Shown here in pieces: positions 23,001-36,885 of a stretch of 64,000 bases of DNA (position 1 is its first letter; the number at the start of each line of letters is the position of its first letter). The position numbers were made by a program, and so were the translations under genes. Under the pieces are notes generated by a model. The model saw nothing but the letters and a program-made list of their open reading frames with translations, made no database searches and was not told where the DNA came from. Source of the DNA: Anseranas semipalmata (Eukaryota; Chordata; Aves; Anseriformes; Anseranatidae); contig VXAA01005607.1 of assembly GCA_013399115.1 (NCBI GenBank), positions 52,992 to 116,991 of the forward strand, read 5' to 3'.

Positions 23001-26000
23001 CCTGTGATAATTTAACTAATTTGAATGAACTGTCACTCATACTGCACTTTGTTGCTGGAATCTAAATTCAGAGGAACTGTGATTTCAGCTGTGAATGCTG
23101 ACCTATTTATTCTACTTCAGGGATATATATTTGGGATATACTGGAGAAAAATAGAGCCACTTACTGGTAAAACAAATTAAGTGTGCATGTTTATATCAGC
23201 TTTTAGGAGTCAGAAACAGATGAAGTCCAAATAATGATGAATAATGAGATATATTCCTTTGCATTTAATCTTGCAAATTGTTCTGCTTAATGGAAAATGA
23301 GAATGTTCAAAATGACAGATTTGGGCTCTAATTCTCTCTAAAGGTCTCTTCACTAAATGGAGCGTTCTTCGAGAAGCAGAACTAATGAAGTTTTTATTGG
23401 GTTTTTCTGCTCAATGAAACCATCACTCTTTGCAAAATGTGTAAGAATTGCCAATCTCTGAGACCTCCTTCCTTCTCAGGTTAGATCAAAAGGAACACAA
23501 CCAAAATTACTGAAAAAAGGAAGCAACAGAAAGACTGTCAGTTAGACAAGGCAATCACGAATGCCTGCCTTATTTTTTTTTTTTTTAAGAGAGTTTGTAG
23601 AAATTGGTAAATGAAAAACTTGTATCATAAATATATATAGTCTCCATTAGTTGGCAAAATGGTTTAAGGCTCAGAGAGCCACTCAAAGAGCTGTTACAAG
23701 TATCTGTAGAGCAAAAATGGAGAATATCAGTGTAATCTTTCACTTCAGGTAAATAGCTTCATTAGGAGGGATGCTGTAGCACCACTGTAACATGACAATA
23801 ATGATTTGGGGATCAAGGCTAGTACCTGCACACAGTGCTGAGCTGAACTTTTTGATTTCATGATATAGCAGCAGTTCTTTCAAAAATTTCAGCAACGTAC
23901 TCTATAACAAAGTGCAAATGTGCCCTCTGTTTCCTGCATTCTGCTCCAATGGAAATGCTTTCTGCATCTGGTATCTTTTTTAGTCACAATGTGTGAAAAC
24001 ATCCTTGTTCATGAAAAATTTAGTAACTCTAAAAGCATCCATATCCACTCACATATTTCATGTATTAGACAAATAGAAAAATTGCTGGGTAGAAACAAAA
24101 ATCGTTGAACAGCACTGAGAAACAAGATTAAAAAGTATGTTTCTGAGCTGGGCAGGTCATCTCTGATCAAAACGGAACATAACTAAGAGGAAATTATGGG
24201 GTAATAGGACAATTAAGATAATGGATAGTTCTGAAAATCTCTTGTATAAATCAGGGGGTCCTTAACAGCTGTCTGTGGCTTTAAAAAACTCCCATAAAAC
24301 CATGAGATTTACCATGTTGAACCAGACCAGTAGACTTTCCAGGCCAGTACCAAGTTGTCAACAGCTATTGGCATCAATGAATCAATATCAAATTTCCGCA
24401 TGACTAAGATGCAATTTCCCAAATTTACTAATCGTCAGATTCATCTTGCCACGCTTCACTGATATAAAATTGATGTCTCTTCCAAGCTTCTGCTATGGTT
24501 AGGAAAGAGATAAGTACCTCCAGAGCATGATCACCACCGCCACTACCACCACCCTTACACAAGTATTTGAAATAGAATTCCATGTATCACATTGACTTTA
24601 CGCAGGTCTCCTGCTCTCTAGTTACTTCAGCACTTTTGAGAATCTCTTTCTTAGGCAACAATGATAAAATTATTGAAGAGCATGTTCAGATCTTAGTGAA
24701 TTTATTTTCTTTTGCCTGAAGGCTGAAAATTAATGCCTAACCATTTTGTGGTACAATTCCATGCATCTTTCTAATACATGTATCTTTTACATCTTAAGTG
24801 TAATTTATCCAACTTATTTCCTTAGAATCCAAGTGCTTAGTAAGACAAATTAAATCTGCACTGTGATTGTCTGGAGTGTTGGTCACTCCCTGGTTTTCCT
24901 TTTTTTTAGGTACTCAGCTTTCTGAGCTACTTGATGCTTTTATTTCCTTGGCTTCACTTACAGTTGGAAACCATTACCAAACAGATATGTCTGTATACTT
25001 TAAAAGCAAACAGACTGTGGTTCAATATAACCTTCTATGGTTACTCATTGCATTATCAATCCACTTTGCCTGAAACAAACTATCCTTAGTCCTCATGAAT
25101 GTCATCACATTTTGTTGTTGCATTATACTAGGAGAGCTCATAAGTCTTCATGAGTTACGGAAGAAAGGATACTACCCAATTTAGCTGGCTCCTCGTCCAA
25201 TGATGCCTTGAAGATCAATAGCAAGGCTTCAGAATTTTATTAAATTGTAATTAGGATAAAACATATCTTGCAAACTATAGAAGATACATACTCTGTGGAA
25301 TTCATGTTACTCAGTAGGTTAATGATGCATTGTGTCAACGTATGCTTTCTTTTATGAATTTTACACAGATTTTTTTTTACTTCTTATTTTACCTTCTCTT
25401 CCCATACTAGGAAAAAGAGAAACATGGACATTCAGCTGACCTTCACTATTTCATTCATTATTTTATATATATATCTACCCTAATAATTCTTTGTCAGCAT
25501 AGTTGTGTATTATATTTTTTTCTTCAGTTGAGGGTCTCTCCATGCTTTTTGTTTTCTCTTTCCTAGTCACCCACTATTTTTAAATGCTGTTGTCTGCCTG
25601 TAAATGTATCTATAGATACTTTTCTTAATACAGTTTAATATCCTGTCTGTATTGATATGTTGCATAAAGCAAACATTAGACTGATCTCTTCTCATTGACA
25701 TCCATTTCTCTTCCTGACTGGTCATATCAACATAGAGTTTCCACACGTCTTCAGCTTCTCCTTTCAATGTGCAGTTCTTTCACCTTATCTACACTTCATT
25801 TCACCAGCTATAATGTGGCCTAATTTATCAGCTACAGATATAGCATATTTATTCATTATGGTAGTATTAGTTATGTCTTTATTTTAGGCTCCATATGATA
25901 GATGTTTTGCACTTTCTAGTTTTTTCCTAGCCATAGTGACAAACATTTAATGTAACAGGGAACAAATGGCAGGCTTGCAGTTAAGACCCTCATTGAGACT

Positions 26001-26694
26001 CAAGGGCTGAAATCATATTTCATTAAGCATCCATCCAGTATACAACAAAATTACATCCGTCAGTGCTGTAAGACAACAACAGAAACGAGCAATGCATAGT
26101 CAAAGCAATTATCCAGCAGAAACAGAGGTCAGCAGTATTACCAGTCTTGAAGGCTATTCACACAGAACTAATAATTTGGGGAACTGTTAAGAGCTGAATC
26201 TCATTTCTTAGGTACCTATTATTTTCTGTTAACTGAAGAGGGATCCAAGTTCCTAAAATTACACAATATTTGCAACCCTTTTTGTTGCAAAATATCCTAA
26301 ATTAATTCATAGCTGTAACAAGTTTGTGTGTGAGCTTCCACCACTGCAACATCTATCACCCTCTCTGTAACAACTATTACCTTACTAGCTTCCTAAAGGT
26401 TCTCTGAAAAGTGAGTGCAAATGAAAGCTAAGCAGCACAGGCTAAATACTGTAAATGTCAGAATAATAGAAAACATCAGAAATGCATTGCCTGATCATGA
26501 AAACGCACATACATTCTCCTTTAGTTGAAATGCCAGCCCCCAGTAGCAAATAGTGCAGCAATTTTATAAGAGTGCAGCAGGTGGTGCTCCAACAACCCCT
26601 GTTTCCCAGAGCACCCAGAGAGGAGCACTCCTTTCCAGAAGTAGCCCTCGGTGGTTAGCTTCTCTGCAGCCCTGTACTATCTCAACAGAGGTTA
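20061..26694. other. Intergenic sequence right of the CFAP47 promoter
   Basis: AT-rich, with no supported gene. Visible items are an (AAAAT)n microsatellite at 20,908-20,972, a (TTTTG)n patch near 21,671, a CAC/CCA-rich patch near 24,527-24,552 and a short TA run near 25,461. Open frames are short and show no protein-like pattern. Confidence 0.7.
20908..20972 (+). repeat. (AAAAT)n microsatellite, about 13 units
   Basis: A perfect pentanucleotide tandem array. It may be polymorphic in length. Confidence 0.97.
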
Positions 26695-26951
26695 TTCTTT
26701 AAACTAAAAGAGGGTAGATTTAGATTAGATATAAGGAAGAATTTCTTTACTGTGAGGGTGGTGAAGCACAGGAACAGGTTGCCCAGAGAAGCTGTGGATG
26801 CCCCATCCCTGGAGGTGTTCAAGGCCAGGCTGGATGGGGCTTTGGGCAACCTGGTCTGGTGGAAGGTGTCCCTGCCCATGGCAGGGGGGTTGGAACTGGA
26901 TGGTCTTTAAGGTGCCTTCCAACCCAAGCCATTCTGTGATTCTCTGATTCT
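26695..26951 (+). mobile_element. CR1 LINE 3' end fragment
   Basis: Good match to the avian CR1 3' region. It includes an 'ATTTAGATTAGATATAAGGA' block, 'GTTGCCCAGAGAAGCTGTGG', 'GGCCAGGCTGGATGGGGCTT' and the end 'CCATTCTGTGATTCTCTGATTCT' (in part). It is 5' truncated, as nearly all CR1 copies are. The short frames here on the minus strand are reverse readings of the element, not genes. It appears younger than the copies at 53.7 and 56.1 kb because the match is cleaner. Confidence 0.95.
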
Positions 26952-29900
26952 TGCTGGTGGATCATGTTCAAAATACTGAGCAAGCCACAATAAAATCATA
27001 TTTTTACCTAGTATTTTTTAAAATGTATATTCCTAAAATTCTAGATGCATTTACAGTGAAAATTAAAGCATTAAATTGACAGTCTCCTACAGAGTTATTT
27101 CTTCCACCCAAATGGAGAACCATTCCCCTGCAAAAGCATAGCTGTGTGCAAGCAAATTTTTCTCTGTCGGGGAGAATTGTAATTTTGTTAGCATTATCTG
27201 GGCATTGCATGGCATCCTCCTGCAGGTCAGTAAGTTCAGTGTGAGTAGCAGCAGACTTCATTTTGGGTATGCAAGGGGTTCCCAAAACTTTATGGTTACC
27301 TTATGGTAACTGTGTATGTCTATATATCTGAGTTCTAACTGCATAAATATTTGGTGGGAAAAAAAAAAAAAAAAAAAAGTGTATAATGGAATCATTTGCA
27401 TGACTGTTAGGAATTCCCAGGAAATATATATAAAAAAAAAAAAAGTTCCTACTGGACTTCATAAATAGCTTAGAGTGGATGAGTGCAATCTGACTTACAG
27501 AAGAGAGACATTTCCAATTAGAGAAAAAATCCCATTTAAGGACTACTAATGTAATTTGGCAGACTATGATATGCTTTGATCATCCCTTACTGAACCTGCT
27601 ACAGAGAGAAAATGCAGCATCTTTCAACATCTTTTCTGAAATCTGCAATTTCAGCAGGCTGCTGAAAGTGGGTCCATTTCTGCTCTCATGGCTCCTACTT
27701 CATGGAAGTGCAGCAGGGAAAGGATCTGCTGTGGGAGGGCAGAAGAGGGAGTGAAGGGGAAGGGGGAGGCGGAGAGGCAGAGACAAAGGTCTCTGTTCCT
27801 GCTGGACATGCAGCCAGGTGGAGCTGGTGATTGCACACTTGTTCATATACACTGTGAGCTATTGTGGTATGACCAAACATACTGTTCCAGGTGACTCAGG
27901 TTCTGCACACCAGTGGAAACTGAGCTGCTGGAAAGTTATAAAATTAGTTACTTGTTCAGCTGAAAGAGCAACAGTATTAAGATGTTTAATTTAAAAAAAA
28001 ATAAAATAGAAGATTAGGAACCATGGTGCAGCTCAATCTCTTGTTCTTTACAGAGACAATCTGGAAACCAAAATATGTTTGTATAGAAACTGGAGTTTCT
28101 ATGGTTTTCAATAGTAAAGCCCCATTCAATGTGACCAGTGATATTCTAACATTTGTGTATTTTTAAACAAAAACATTAAGTTTAGCAGTGTTTGTTTCTT
28201 ATGTCTCCATGTGTTTTCAGATGAGATGATCTGTATAAGAGGCAAAGCAGTTACCACCACAGAACTAACACCAGCACTGGGGACACACATACACTCTTTC
28301 TGCAGTTTTCTTGATAAACCTCTCAGGCTCTCAAATTTTCAAAATAAGCAGAATATTTGAGGAAAATGTTTTTACACTCTTCCCCATGCTCAATTGTTAA
28401 TGAACCTTTTTTCAGAATTTGTCTTTTATTTTGCACGGATCAATGGTATGCAGATCATAACTCTCCATCACTTGGAAAAGGAGGCACTTAGCTGGGCCTA
28501 TCAGCCACAAGAATGGTAATGCATTAGGGATTCGTATGCATGACTTATTTCTCATTTGTCTTCCCTTGCAGGCCTCCCAGCACTGAGAACAGCTGTGCAC
28601 TGAGCTGCAGAGATCAAGAAAGCTACTATATTTATGACAGTGCTCTTCTTTTCTCTGTTGCCAAAAGAGAGGTCAGATGTAGCATAGCAATTTATATTGC
28701 TGAATTCTATTATCCAAATATTCTGATATTTTTGGCCATATTCTGAAAATAAATTCATCTGTCCAAATCCATTATCTGTTGAGGAAGTATAACAACATTT
28801 TAATACTTGTTTAAAATTCACTGTATTTGAATTAGATGCTTATAATTCACAGTGGCATAATTTAACTCAAAAGCTTTCAGCAACCACTGGAACATTTCCC
28901 TGCAAGTTCTTCCTCACAGGGCTAGAAGCCAGCTTACAAAGTTCTTCAAGTTCTTCAGCACTCCTCCATCATCCTATACTAGCTTCAGGGGCCCTACAAT
29001 GCACATTACTTAACACACCTCTTGTTACATCTTGCCATAGATTATGAAGCATTTTCTGGTAGTGAGCAAAATTGGTCTTTCACAGTCATCAGTGATATTT
29101 CGTAACATTTATGACCCCCCCCCAAAAAAAAGGTCTGGTGATCATCTAATTAGATTTTCAACAACACAAAATCCATGTAATTTACCAAAATCTAATTGCT
29201 TTTTTAACTCCAGCAGCTGGAGTTGTACTAAAACTTATCCTTTAGAGAAACATCCAGTCTTGGTTTAAAGATCTCCAGTTCTGACATACTTATGTACTTT
29301 GGTTAGTTCCAATAGCTAATTATCTACCCAGTGGCTCGTTCACTGTACCATTCTAGTTCAAGGTCCATCATCCACGGACAAACTCACTATGCCTCTAAAT
29401 CCAAGATCTGTGGCTGCAAATAAAGATGCTCTCATTTGTGCAGAGGTTACCAGGAACACCAAAAGTTCTTTTGACACTTTGACTAGCAGACAGTTGTTTT
29501 GGCATTTTAAATAAATGACTGGCTTTCCAGAAATCTCTGGTTAACCTCATCTTAGTTATATTCAGTCTCCACTTAAAAACTAGAAAGTCCAAGGGCAAAT
29601 CAACATAAAAATTGTCCATTAGCATGTAGTTAAAATTACAAATATGCAGGAAATTAAGCTGCTAGAAATCTAAAGTCTTTGTTTCTGAAGCTTTTAAACA
29701 CTATGGATGAAAAATAAACAAATATAAATGTGAATGTAAAAAAATATATATACCTCTATAAGTAACTTTTCTCTCTTCCACACTGCTAAGATCAAAAGTA
29801 AAGCATAGCTTGGGGTGATTTAAACTGAACATGCTATGGAAGTTTGAGGGTGGAATGCTAGAAGTTTTGGCACAAAGTCTTTGAAGTATCTAAAGTAACT

Positions 29901-32900
29901 TGTAAGTATCTGAAGCAATAAGAAAGCATTTCACACATTGCTAGAACAAAATAATTAAATAAGAGTAATAAAATATTACAAAGAGCTAATGTGAAAACGT
30001 TTCTGAAATTAGACAAATAAGAGCTGTAGGTCAGCAGCTGCAATCTAGAAAGATGTGGAATAAGAATTTATACACTGAATATAGCAGACTGAGAAGACAG
30101 AATAGTTGAACAAAGATGTCTATTATTCAATACATAAAATGATAAAAGAATATGTTAATATTTATTAGTCACTGAGGTCAATGCAAATAGTAAAGCATAA
30201 AGAAGAGCTGGATTATTTGACTGACAGGTTTGTAATTGATTGAAGAGTACATTGGGATGCAGATTTATGTTCATTGCAGTTGCCTCGGTGTCTGTAGATT
30301 TGCATCTTTCTAACAGTGGATGAAGCTAAGGATGATGCTGTAGTTTGGACAAAAAGTTACTGGCCATAGGTTACTGGCCATAGACAATGCATACCTGTTT
30401 GGGAGCAAACCCTTGACAACAAAGGTTGCTATGGCTGGAGGCAGTGGAGCACCCTGATCTAAGGCACTGGCTGCTCCAGTGTCACCTGAGAGGTAGAATG
30501 AAAAATAGAAGGAGCTGAAAAAAGCATGGATGAGACAGCCAGGTACAGACCATGGGACTTATATGGTACCTGGGGAATGGCTCCCTACCATTCCCCACTG
30601 CAACTGCTCTTGCAGAATGCTGGACTTGTGCTTGTAGATCCTAAAGAGATCTAGTCCTGGTAACACAACAAGTCCTTGACCACAACAAGGCCAAGCAGCT
30701 GCTGGTGGAGCTAACCAGTTGATTTCGCTGCTGAAAGCTGGCATTTAAGAAATTCAAAGAAAGTCCTTATCTTGAGGTTTCAAAGGTGCTCCAGAGGGGT
30801 CACAGACAGTAAATGAGGTGCTGTGATACTAGCACCCTCGCAAGGGTCCAGAAGAGCCCGGGGTCCAGGTGAGTAGCTGCCTAGGTGGGGAGGTGACTCA
30901 AAGAGGCCAGGTAAGCAGCCATGTGTGGGCAGCAAGACCCTGACCGAGGCAAATACTATGTAAAACAGCAAAAACTGTAGAAAAACACTACATTCAGCTG
31001 AAACAGAATGAGAAGTAGAATCTACAATTATATTTTCTCCTTTCTGTCAAAAATATGTAGGGGCAGGGTACACAGCCTTTTCCAACATGATTGGGTAGCC
31101 TGCATTCAGACAAAAAAGTTTACATAATTTATTTAGTCACTCTGAAAAAGGGTAATTTTTGTAGCTGGTCTGTGCCTTGCTCGCAATGAGTCATTTTTAG
31201 GAGGGGAGATCACACACATTGCTAAAAACAAGCTTCTGAAGACAGTGGTTCTTTCATGTCAACGATGTCCTGTTTAGATCAGCAGATTAAACAAACCCAA
31301 AATGGTAATTTAGTGAAAGTAAAAGTTTTTCAGTGAGCCAAAAAGAAAAGGGGACACCTTTCACTCCTAGATTCTGAGAGGGACATTATTTCTTAGAAAT
31401 CTAGAGTCTGAAAATGTGTAAGCATTTTTGGAAAAAAAAAAAAAGAGTTTGCATTTTGCAACTGAATGACTAAATACAACACATATTTCAAAAGTTTTTT
31501 TTGTAACTCCATATAAAGAGAATGTTTCAAACAGAAAGCAAACAAAGAACCACCAGATATCTCAAATTACTCTTTCAAAAGGAGGAAAATAGACAATTTC
31601 AGAAAGGTATGGACTTACAGAAAAATAAAAAAAAAAGGGTTTGCCTTTAATTTTTCAGGCCATCTTGTCATTATCTGTTCAGCAATTAGAAGCTGCAGCA
31701 TAGTGTAGGGTTGCTGTAACACAGCTGTGAAAGCTCAAAGTACAATGATTCTTCCTTCTGCTTGCCCTTATTCTTTATCTTTGTTACTTATTAAAACCGA
31801 TTATTCCATCCTCGATATGATCCTTTAAAAATTGTCTCTGTTAGTTATGACCCTCTCTGTTAGATACAATCTTCTTATCTACCTTTGACAAACTCAGTGC
31901 TCTTAGATCTGTCCCTCTATGAATCATTTTTTTTTATTTACCTTTCTCAAGCTTATTTTCTTTCTGCCTGAGTTACTCTCTATCTTGTCTCTTCCTTTTG
32001 ATTTTTTCTATTTGTAAGATTTAATATTTGTCTGATTCACTATTCTGTATTCACTTATCATGATTCTTTCCGATTGTCATTTTGTCAGTTTTCTTTTTTA
32101 TTCTGTGATTTATTCTATACCCCATTCTTCCCAGAACAGCATCTTTTTGAATCATTCATTTTCTATTTATTTTTAATCTTTCCTTCTCTTTTCTCTCATG
32201 ACTCAGCCTCTGTTTCCCATAGTTTGTGTTTTTATTGTATTTGTAGGCATTTTTTGCTTGTTCAGCATCAACTACTGGAACTTTCAAAGGGAGTGAATGC
32301 ACATAAATGTCTCTGTGCTGAATAGGATGATGCCAACCATGCAGCTTCTGAAAGCACATTTCATTCCACTGACTTGTCAACAATTAGAAACCACAGAACA
32401 AATTGGTCTTTTTTATCTGTAAGGTATAGCTCCTGCATTTGTCTCCTGCAATTTGTTTCAACTTTATTCCCCTTAGATCTTGCAATTATATGGCAAATTG
32501 ATGTAGCTGTTCAAAACAAACACATTGCAAGATTCTGCAAGAAACAATTTAATGGCAGAGAGTGATCATGAAATCACCACTTTAAATTAATTAGTAAGCC
32601 AACATCATTACAGTTTGCAAAGCAATCCTTTTTACTTTCAGTTTTGGAAACATCTTTCATACTTATAGCAATGTGGTTTAATTTCAAAGTAGCACATCAG
32701 CATTGCAAGAGTAATTCCTATGTGAATGTAGCATAAAACTGTTTTAATCTCAAGTATCAAAGTATATATATATAAACCCTCCATTACTTCTCTTTATTGA
32801 AAATATAATTTAATAAAGAATAGATGTCTTCTTTCTCTATTCTACTCAACCCCTTTGATCTTAGTAGCCTTTCTTCCATCTCTAGCAATCACATCCTACA

Positions 32901-35323
32901 GCACACCTTCCCACTCGGTTCGGTTTTCTGCATATCACCATGATATATGACACTATATATGAGAGAGAGATGTGAGAAATATGTATGTTTCGTGTCCATT
33001 CAAGATTGAATGCTTGAGCCTTTGTAGGAAATTAAAAAAAGATTCTGTCCCCAAATTTCAAGAAAGGATCACAACCACTGGATTGATTTATTAGACAATT
33101 GAATGGTGCTTTCCAATTCAATTTCTCTTTCATATTTTTACTATAGTTTATTCATAGATTATTTCCTTTGGAGATAGTATTAGATCTTCTAGTCAGACTT
33201 CCATTATAGCACAGGCTATTAAACTTTACATAAATACTTTTATAGAGGCCAGTAACTCCTAAAGAAAATCTGTATCATGTCTTCCAAGAGATATCCACTA
33301 TTGATTTTATAACATCAACAGTGGAAAACCCCACCTCTTCTGGCAATCGTTCTTGTTCTTTAACAGCCTCACTATTAAGAAAGTTGCAAAACAAAAATGT
33401 GCCCAATTTGTACTTTGAATGTTTTTGGCCTTAATAGCCAGGCACAGTTTATTGTTTTGCTTGTTCCCACTGGGAAGCCTTTAAAGTTTACTATTGTTTT
33501 TCTTTGAAAATGCTTATACGCTGTTATAAGGATACCTTCTGTTTGATAAGCTAAAGTAAAACATACCTCTCAGGATGCATTTTAGTGTTTGGGCTATTTC
33601 TGATGAACACTATCCAATTTAGAACTGTCCACATGTTAACAGTCATGTTGCAAAACTCTGCCAGATGTTGCATGTTTTTCTTTCAGTGCTCAAGTTACTG
33701 ACTAAATACATAAGGACTTCCGGATATATACTTCATGTTCTTTGAGATACTATAAGGCAAGAAAATTTCTTTTTGTATCTAGACACACACAGAGGTGTAG
33801 CAGTAGTTGGAATGTTCCTGAGAAGCATGAGAGTAACAGACCATGTCTGTTAACAGTAACAGACCAATAAAGGAAAACATCTAACCTCCATCCTGTGTAT
33901 GTCATTACTATGAATGCACATAAAAATCTCATTCGAGGGCACCAATACAAAATATCGTTTGAGAGATTACATAAATATATATAAATCTTCTTCAAACTCA
34001 CCAATAAACTTGATTGACAGAACCACACCACTGAAGAAGTGGTGTTTAGGGCCGTTGACTCATTGACTATGCAACAAAGATGTCTGCTATGGTAAAATAC
34101 TTTTTTCAACCTTGGAGTCATTTCTGTGATTCTTCTCTTCCCCCCTCTGTTCTTTCAACTGTCTTATAAAGCGTTGACATCACAGCTACTTACACTAAGA
34201 ATTTTGTGTAAAGTAAAATTGTCTCCATATTCCCCACTTACAGTTCTGGAACTTAAACACCATAAAACTTTTGCAAATCACACAGCTAGACAAAGCTGGC
34301 TCTCTACGAAAACGTCTCATTCTTTTCCAGACCCAGATTCTGTCCTGTTAAGTGTGGCCTACAGTCATTCCTCGTCATTTGTCCTTGTACCAGTTTTTGT
34401 GTTTCAATGAGCTCAGTGTTCTCCCTTGCAATCCAGAAACCTCTGTTTGGTTGACTTGTTTTTTGCATTCTTTACCACTTTCAAACATTCACAAATGTTA
34501 ACACCACAGATTTTATTTTTAGTTATTCCTACTAATAGACTTAAAATGATGAAGAACACAGAGCTGATGAAAATCAAGCTGATTAAGAACTAGGACTACT
34601 CTCTATAGACCTTTCCTAAATATGTCATCATCAGTGATAACTCGCTGCTGACAAGTGCTTTCTGAGATCTGTGAGACAGTTCTTAATCCATTTAAGATTT
34701 ACTTTGTTGGTACTGCATAGTCCTAATACTTTTATCAGCATATTATTTATGGTAAATCAAATGTTTTACAGAAGTTCACTAAGTACTTTTACCAATTATA
34801 ATAGTAAGAAATAAATCAAAGCCTATTTTTCATAAAATGCTTAACAAGCTTAATTATAAATTATATTAATATTATATAATATTAATTATAAATCTTCCCT
34901 TTTAATTTTTATCAGCTGAATCTTTATCATTTTTCCACTATTTTGCCAAGAACTGTTGTTACCTAGCAAGTCTTCTGTTACCTGCTCTTCCCTTTTGACT
35001 TCTTGACTATTCATAAAATACTAGTATGTTTTTAATCTTCAGAATTATGCATATGCAAAGAGTTATTCAGACCTGACATTTGCAGGAGACAATCCTAAAA
35101 GTCACTGCTTTTAGGACTCCTGGGTGTGAGCTATCTAGGCTCGCACCCAGGGGAAATTTTCTTCTGCTAATATGTGTCATTTAACATCGACGCTGGCTAC
35201 TAATGGTGTTATTCATCTCACTTAAATTCATCTAATATTAGTTGTCTAAGTTACCTAGGATCCCCACAATAGAGGAAGAAAAGTAAGAGCCTCCAGAGAA
35301 CCAACTGATTCCATCTATCCTGA
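26952..35323. other. Intergenic sequence between the CR1 tail and the provirus
   Basis: AT-rich, with no supported gene. Visible: poly(A) runs at about 27,360-27,378 and 27,431-27,444, a C8A8-like run near 29,115-29,130, a perfect 14-base tandem duplication at 30,356-30,383 (GTTACTGGCCATAG twice) and an AT-only patch near 34,855-34,895. Confidence 0.7.
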
Positions 35324-35860
35324 TGTAACCTGGAGAGAATCAAATAAATTTAAATATGTACCAGTAACTTTGCTATAAATACATAGATATTAATAATACC
35401 AGGTGAAAAAGTGTTAAATAAATATATACTTATATTCTTGTAAAATTCTGTCGAAAGGGAATTTTCAGGAACTCTAAAACAAGTATGTGGATGAGACCAA
35501 GCAAAAACCAGTTACTCTTTTAAGGAATATTGTCTTGATGTCTGCTAAAGAAAAACAGGCATGTTCTGTGGGAGCTGGACAGGTGGTCACATAACTTACA
35601 ATGTGTACAGAATATATTGAAGCTGTCCCTAGCTAACTGCATATGTGAAGCCCTCTTTAGACTGTGCCCGTATGCAACTGCAGCAAACACCACCAGCTGT
35701 GCACGCTCCTTTGCTTCAAAACTAGGTGTGCAGAACTGAGCACAGCAGTGGCCTGCACTGCTACAAATGCACATATTGTTTATTATCATTAAAGGGAAAC
35801 ATAATGTGCACATCTGGCCTGGTTCCCTACCTGAGGCCTGGTTGTAATTTGGATGCTACA
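35324..35860 (+). repeat. Left (5') LTR of the provirus
   Basis: Starts TGTAACCTGG and ends GGATGCTACA. It aligns along its length with 39,502-40,182 but lacks roughly 100 bases present there after the shared 'TTTTCAGGAA' block, and some more in the middle. ATTAAA near 35,790 could be the polyadenylation signal. The sequence just inside (GGTGGTGAAA...) does not give a clear tRNA primer site. An apparent minus-strand frame of 97 codons here is a reverse reading of the LTR. Confidence 0.85.
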
Positions 35861-36885
35861 GGTGGTGAAAAATATGAGTTGTATAGCCAGTTAATTTTTT
35901 CCTGAAAAACTGAGAGGACAGAAAAAGATACTTTTTGCCTCATAATGACTGCAACCCAGGTTCAAATATCCAAACAAGCTATGCAGTGAGAGATTACTGA
36001 AAATGTAATGGAACATTAACCAGTCCAGTAATGGAAAGATAGCAGTAGAAGCAACAATTAGAAGGATCAAAGCCTTTGCTTTGCCATCTTTAAGCAAGGA
36101 ATAATTCCTTGATAGTTAGAATCATGGTTCAGTGGGGTCCTAATCTGCAGACAGAAGATGCTTTCCGTGCGTAGTTAGAAAATACAAAACAAGTTTTTGA
36201 ATGCATGGAGATTAACATGAAGTGGAGAATGAAGTTACCGGTATCAAAAAATTATGAGCAGTTTGGCCATTGGAATGTTTGGGAAGCAAGCTGAAAACAG
36301 GATCCAAGCCAAAGAGTAATTGGAAAATTTATAACAAGAAGCAGAAGGATGTAAATTGTGGGAATATGATGCAATCACAGAAGAATTAAGGACAGCAGCT
36401 ACGTTATGAGATTTCTAGGAAAAGGACACTTGGTAGGGAAAAGAGTGGACAATTCCCAGAAGAGGGAGTGATCTAAGTCAAAAATTAAGTGAGGTACAGG
36501 CTGCTGTTTGGAATATATTATAAAATAAAAGGAGACATCATTTCAATTAAAAATCAACTGAAAAATAAATTAGCAGCAAAAGCAGACATGGCACAAATCA
36601 TGGTTAAAGTGGAATTAGATGCCACTCAGCTTAGAACAATAACAAAGGAATTAGAGACCTTAGTAGGAAAACTAGTGTGGAGTTGGAATTATTGACCACA
36701 TGTAGCTTGCCTTTTACATTCAAACTGAATTAGACTTTTGTTAATTTTAGTAGTCCAGTCAGCCCACTGATTTTAACTTTTAAACGCTTTAAGGTATTTC
36801 CACAGGTGCCTTGGTTGGAAATCACTTATACAAAAAGAGATCGGTGTGATATAATTCCAGTGTTGTTGATGTGAATCTTCATTCT
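35861..36885 (+). other. Provirus interior, left part, unassigned
   Basis: Here gag or leader sequence would be expected in plus orientation. The longest plus frame (36,489-36,695) encodes a charged, helix-like peptide with no motif I recognise. I cannot say which retroviral gene it comes from, nor exactly where the opposite-strand integrase segment begins. Confidence 0.45.

Noticed and set aside
26682..26922. Two minus-strand frames of 65 codons
   Set aside because: They are reverse-strand readings of the CR1 3' end, which is non-coding in either direction.
32074..32325. An 83-codon plus-strand frame rich in Phe, Ser and Leu
   Set aside because: It reflects a T-rich stretch. It has no start context, splice sites or recognisable motif.
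35520..35813. A 97-codon minus-strand frame and similar frames at 39,803-40,260
   Set aside because: They lie within the two LTRs and owe their similarity to the LTR repeat, not to a gene family.
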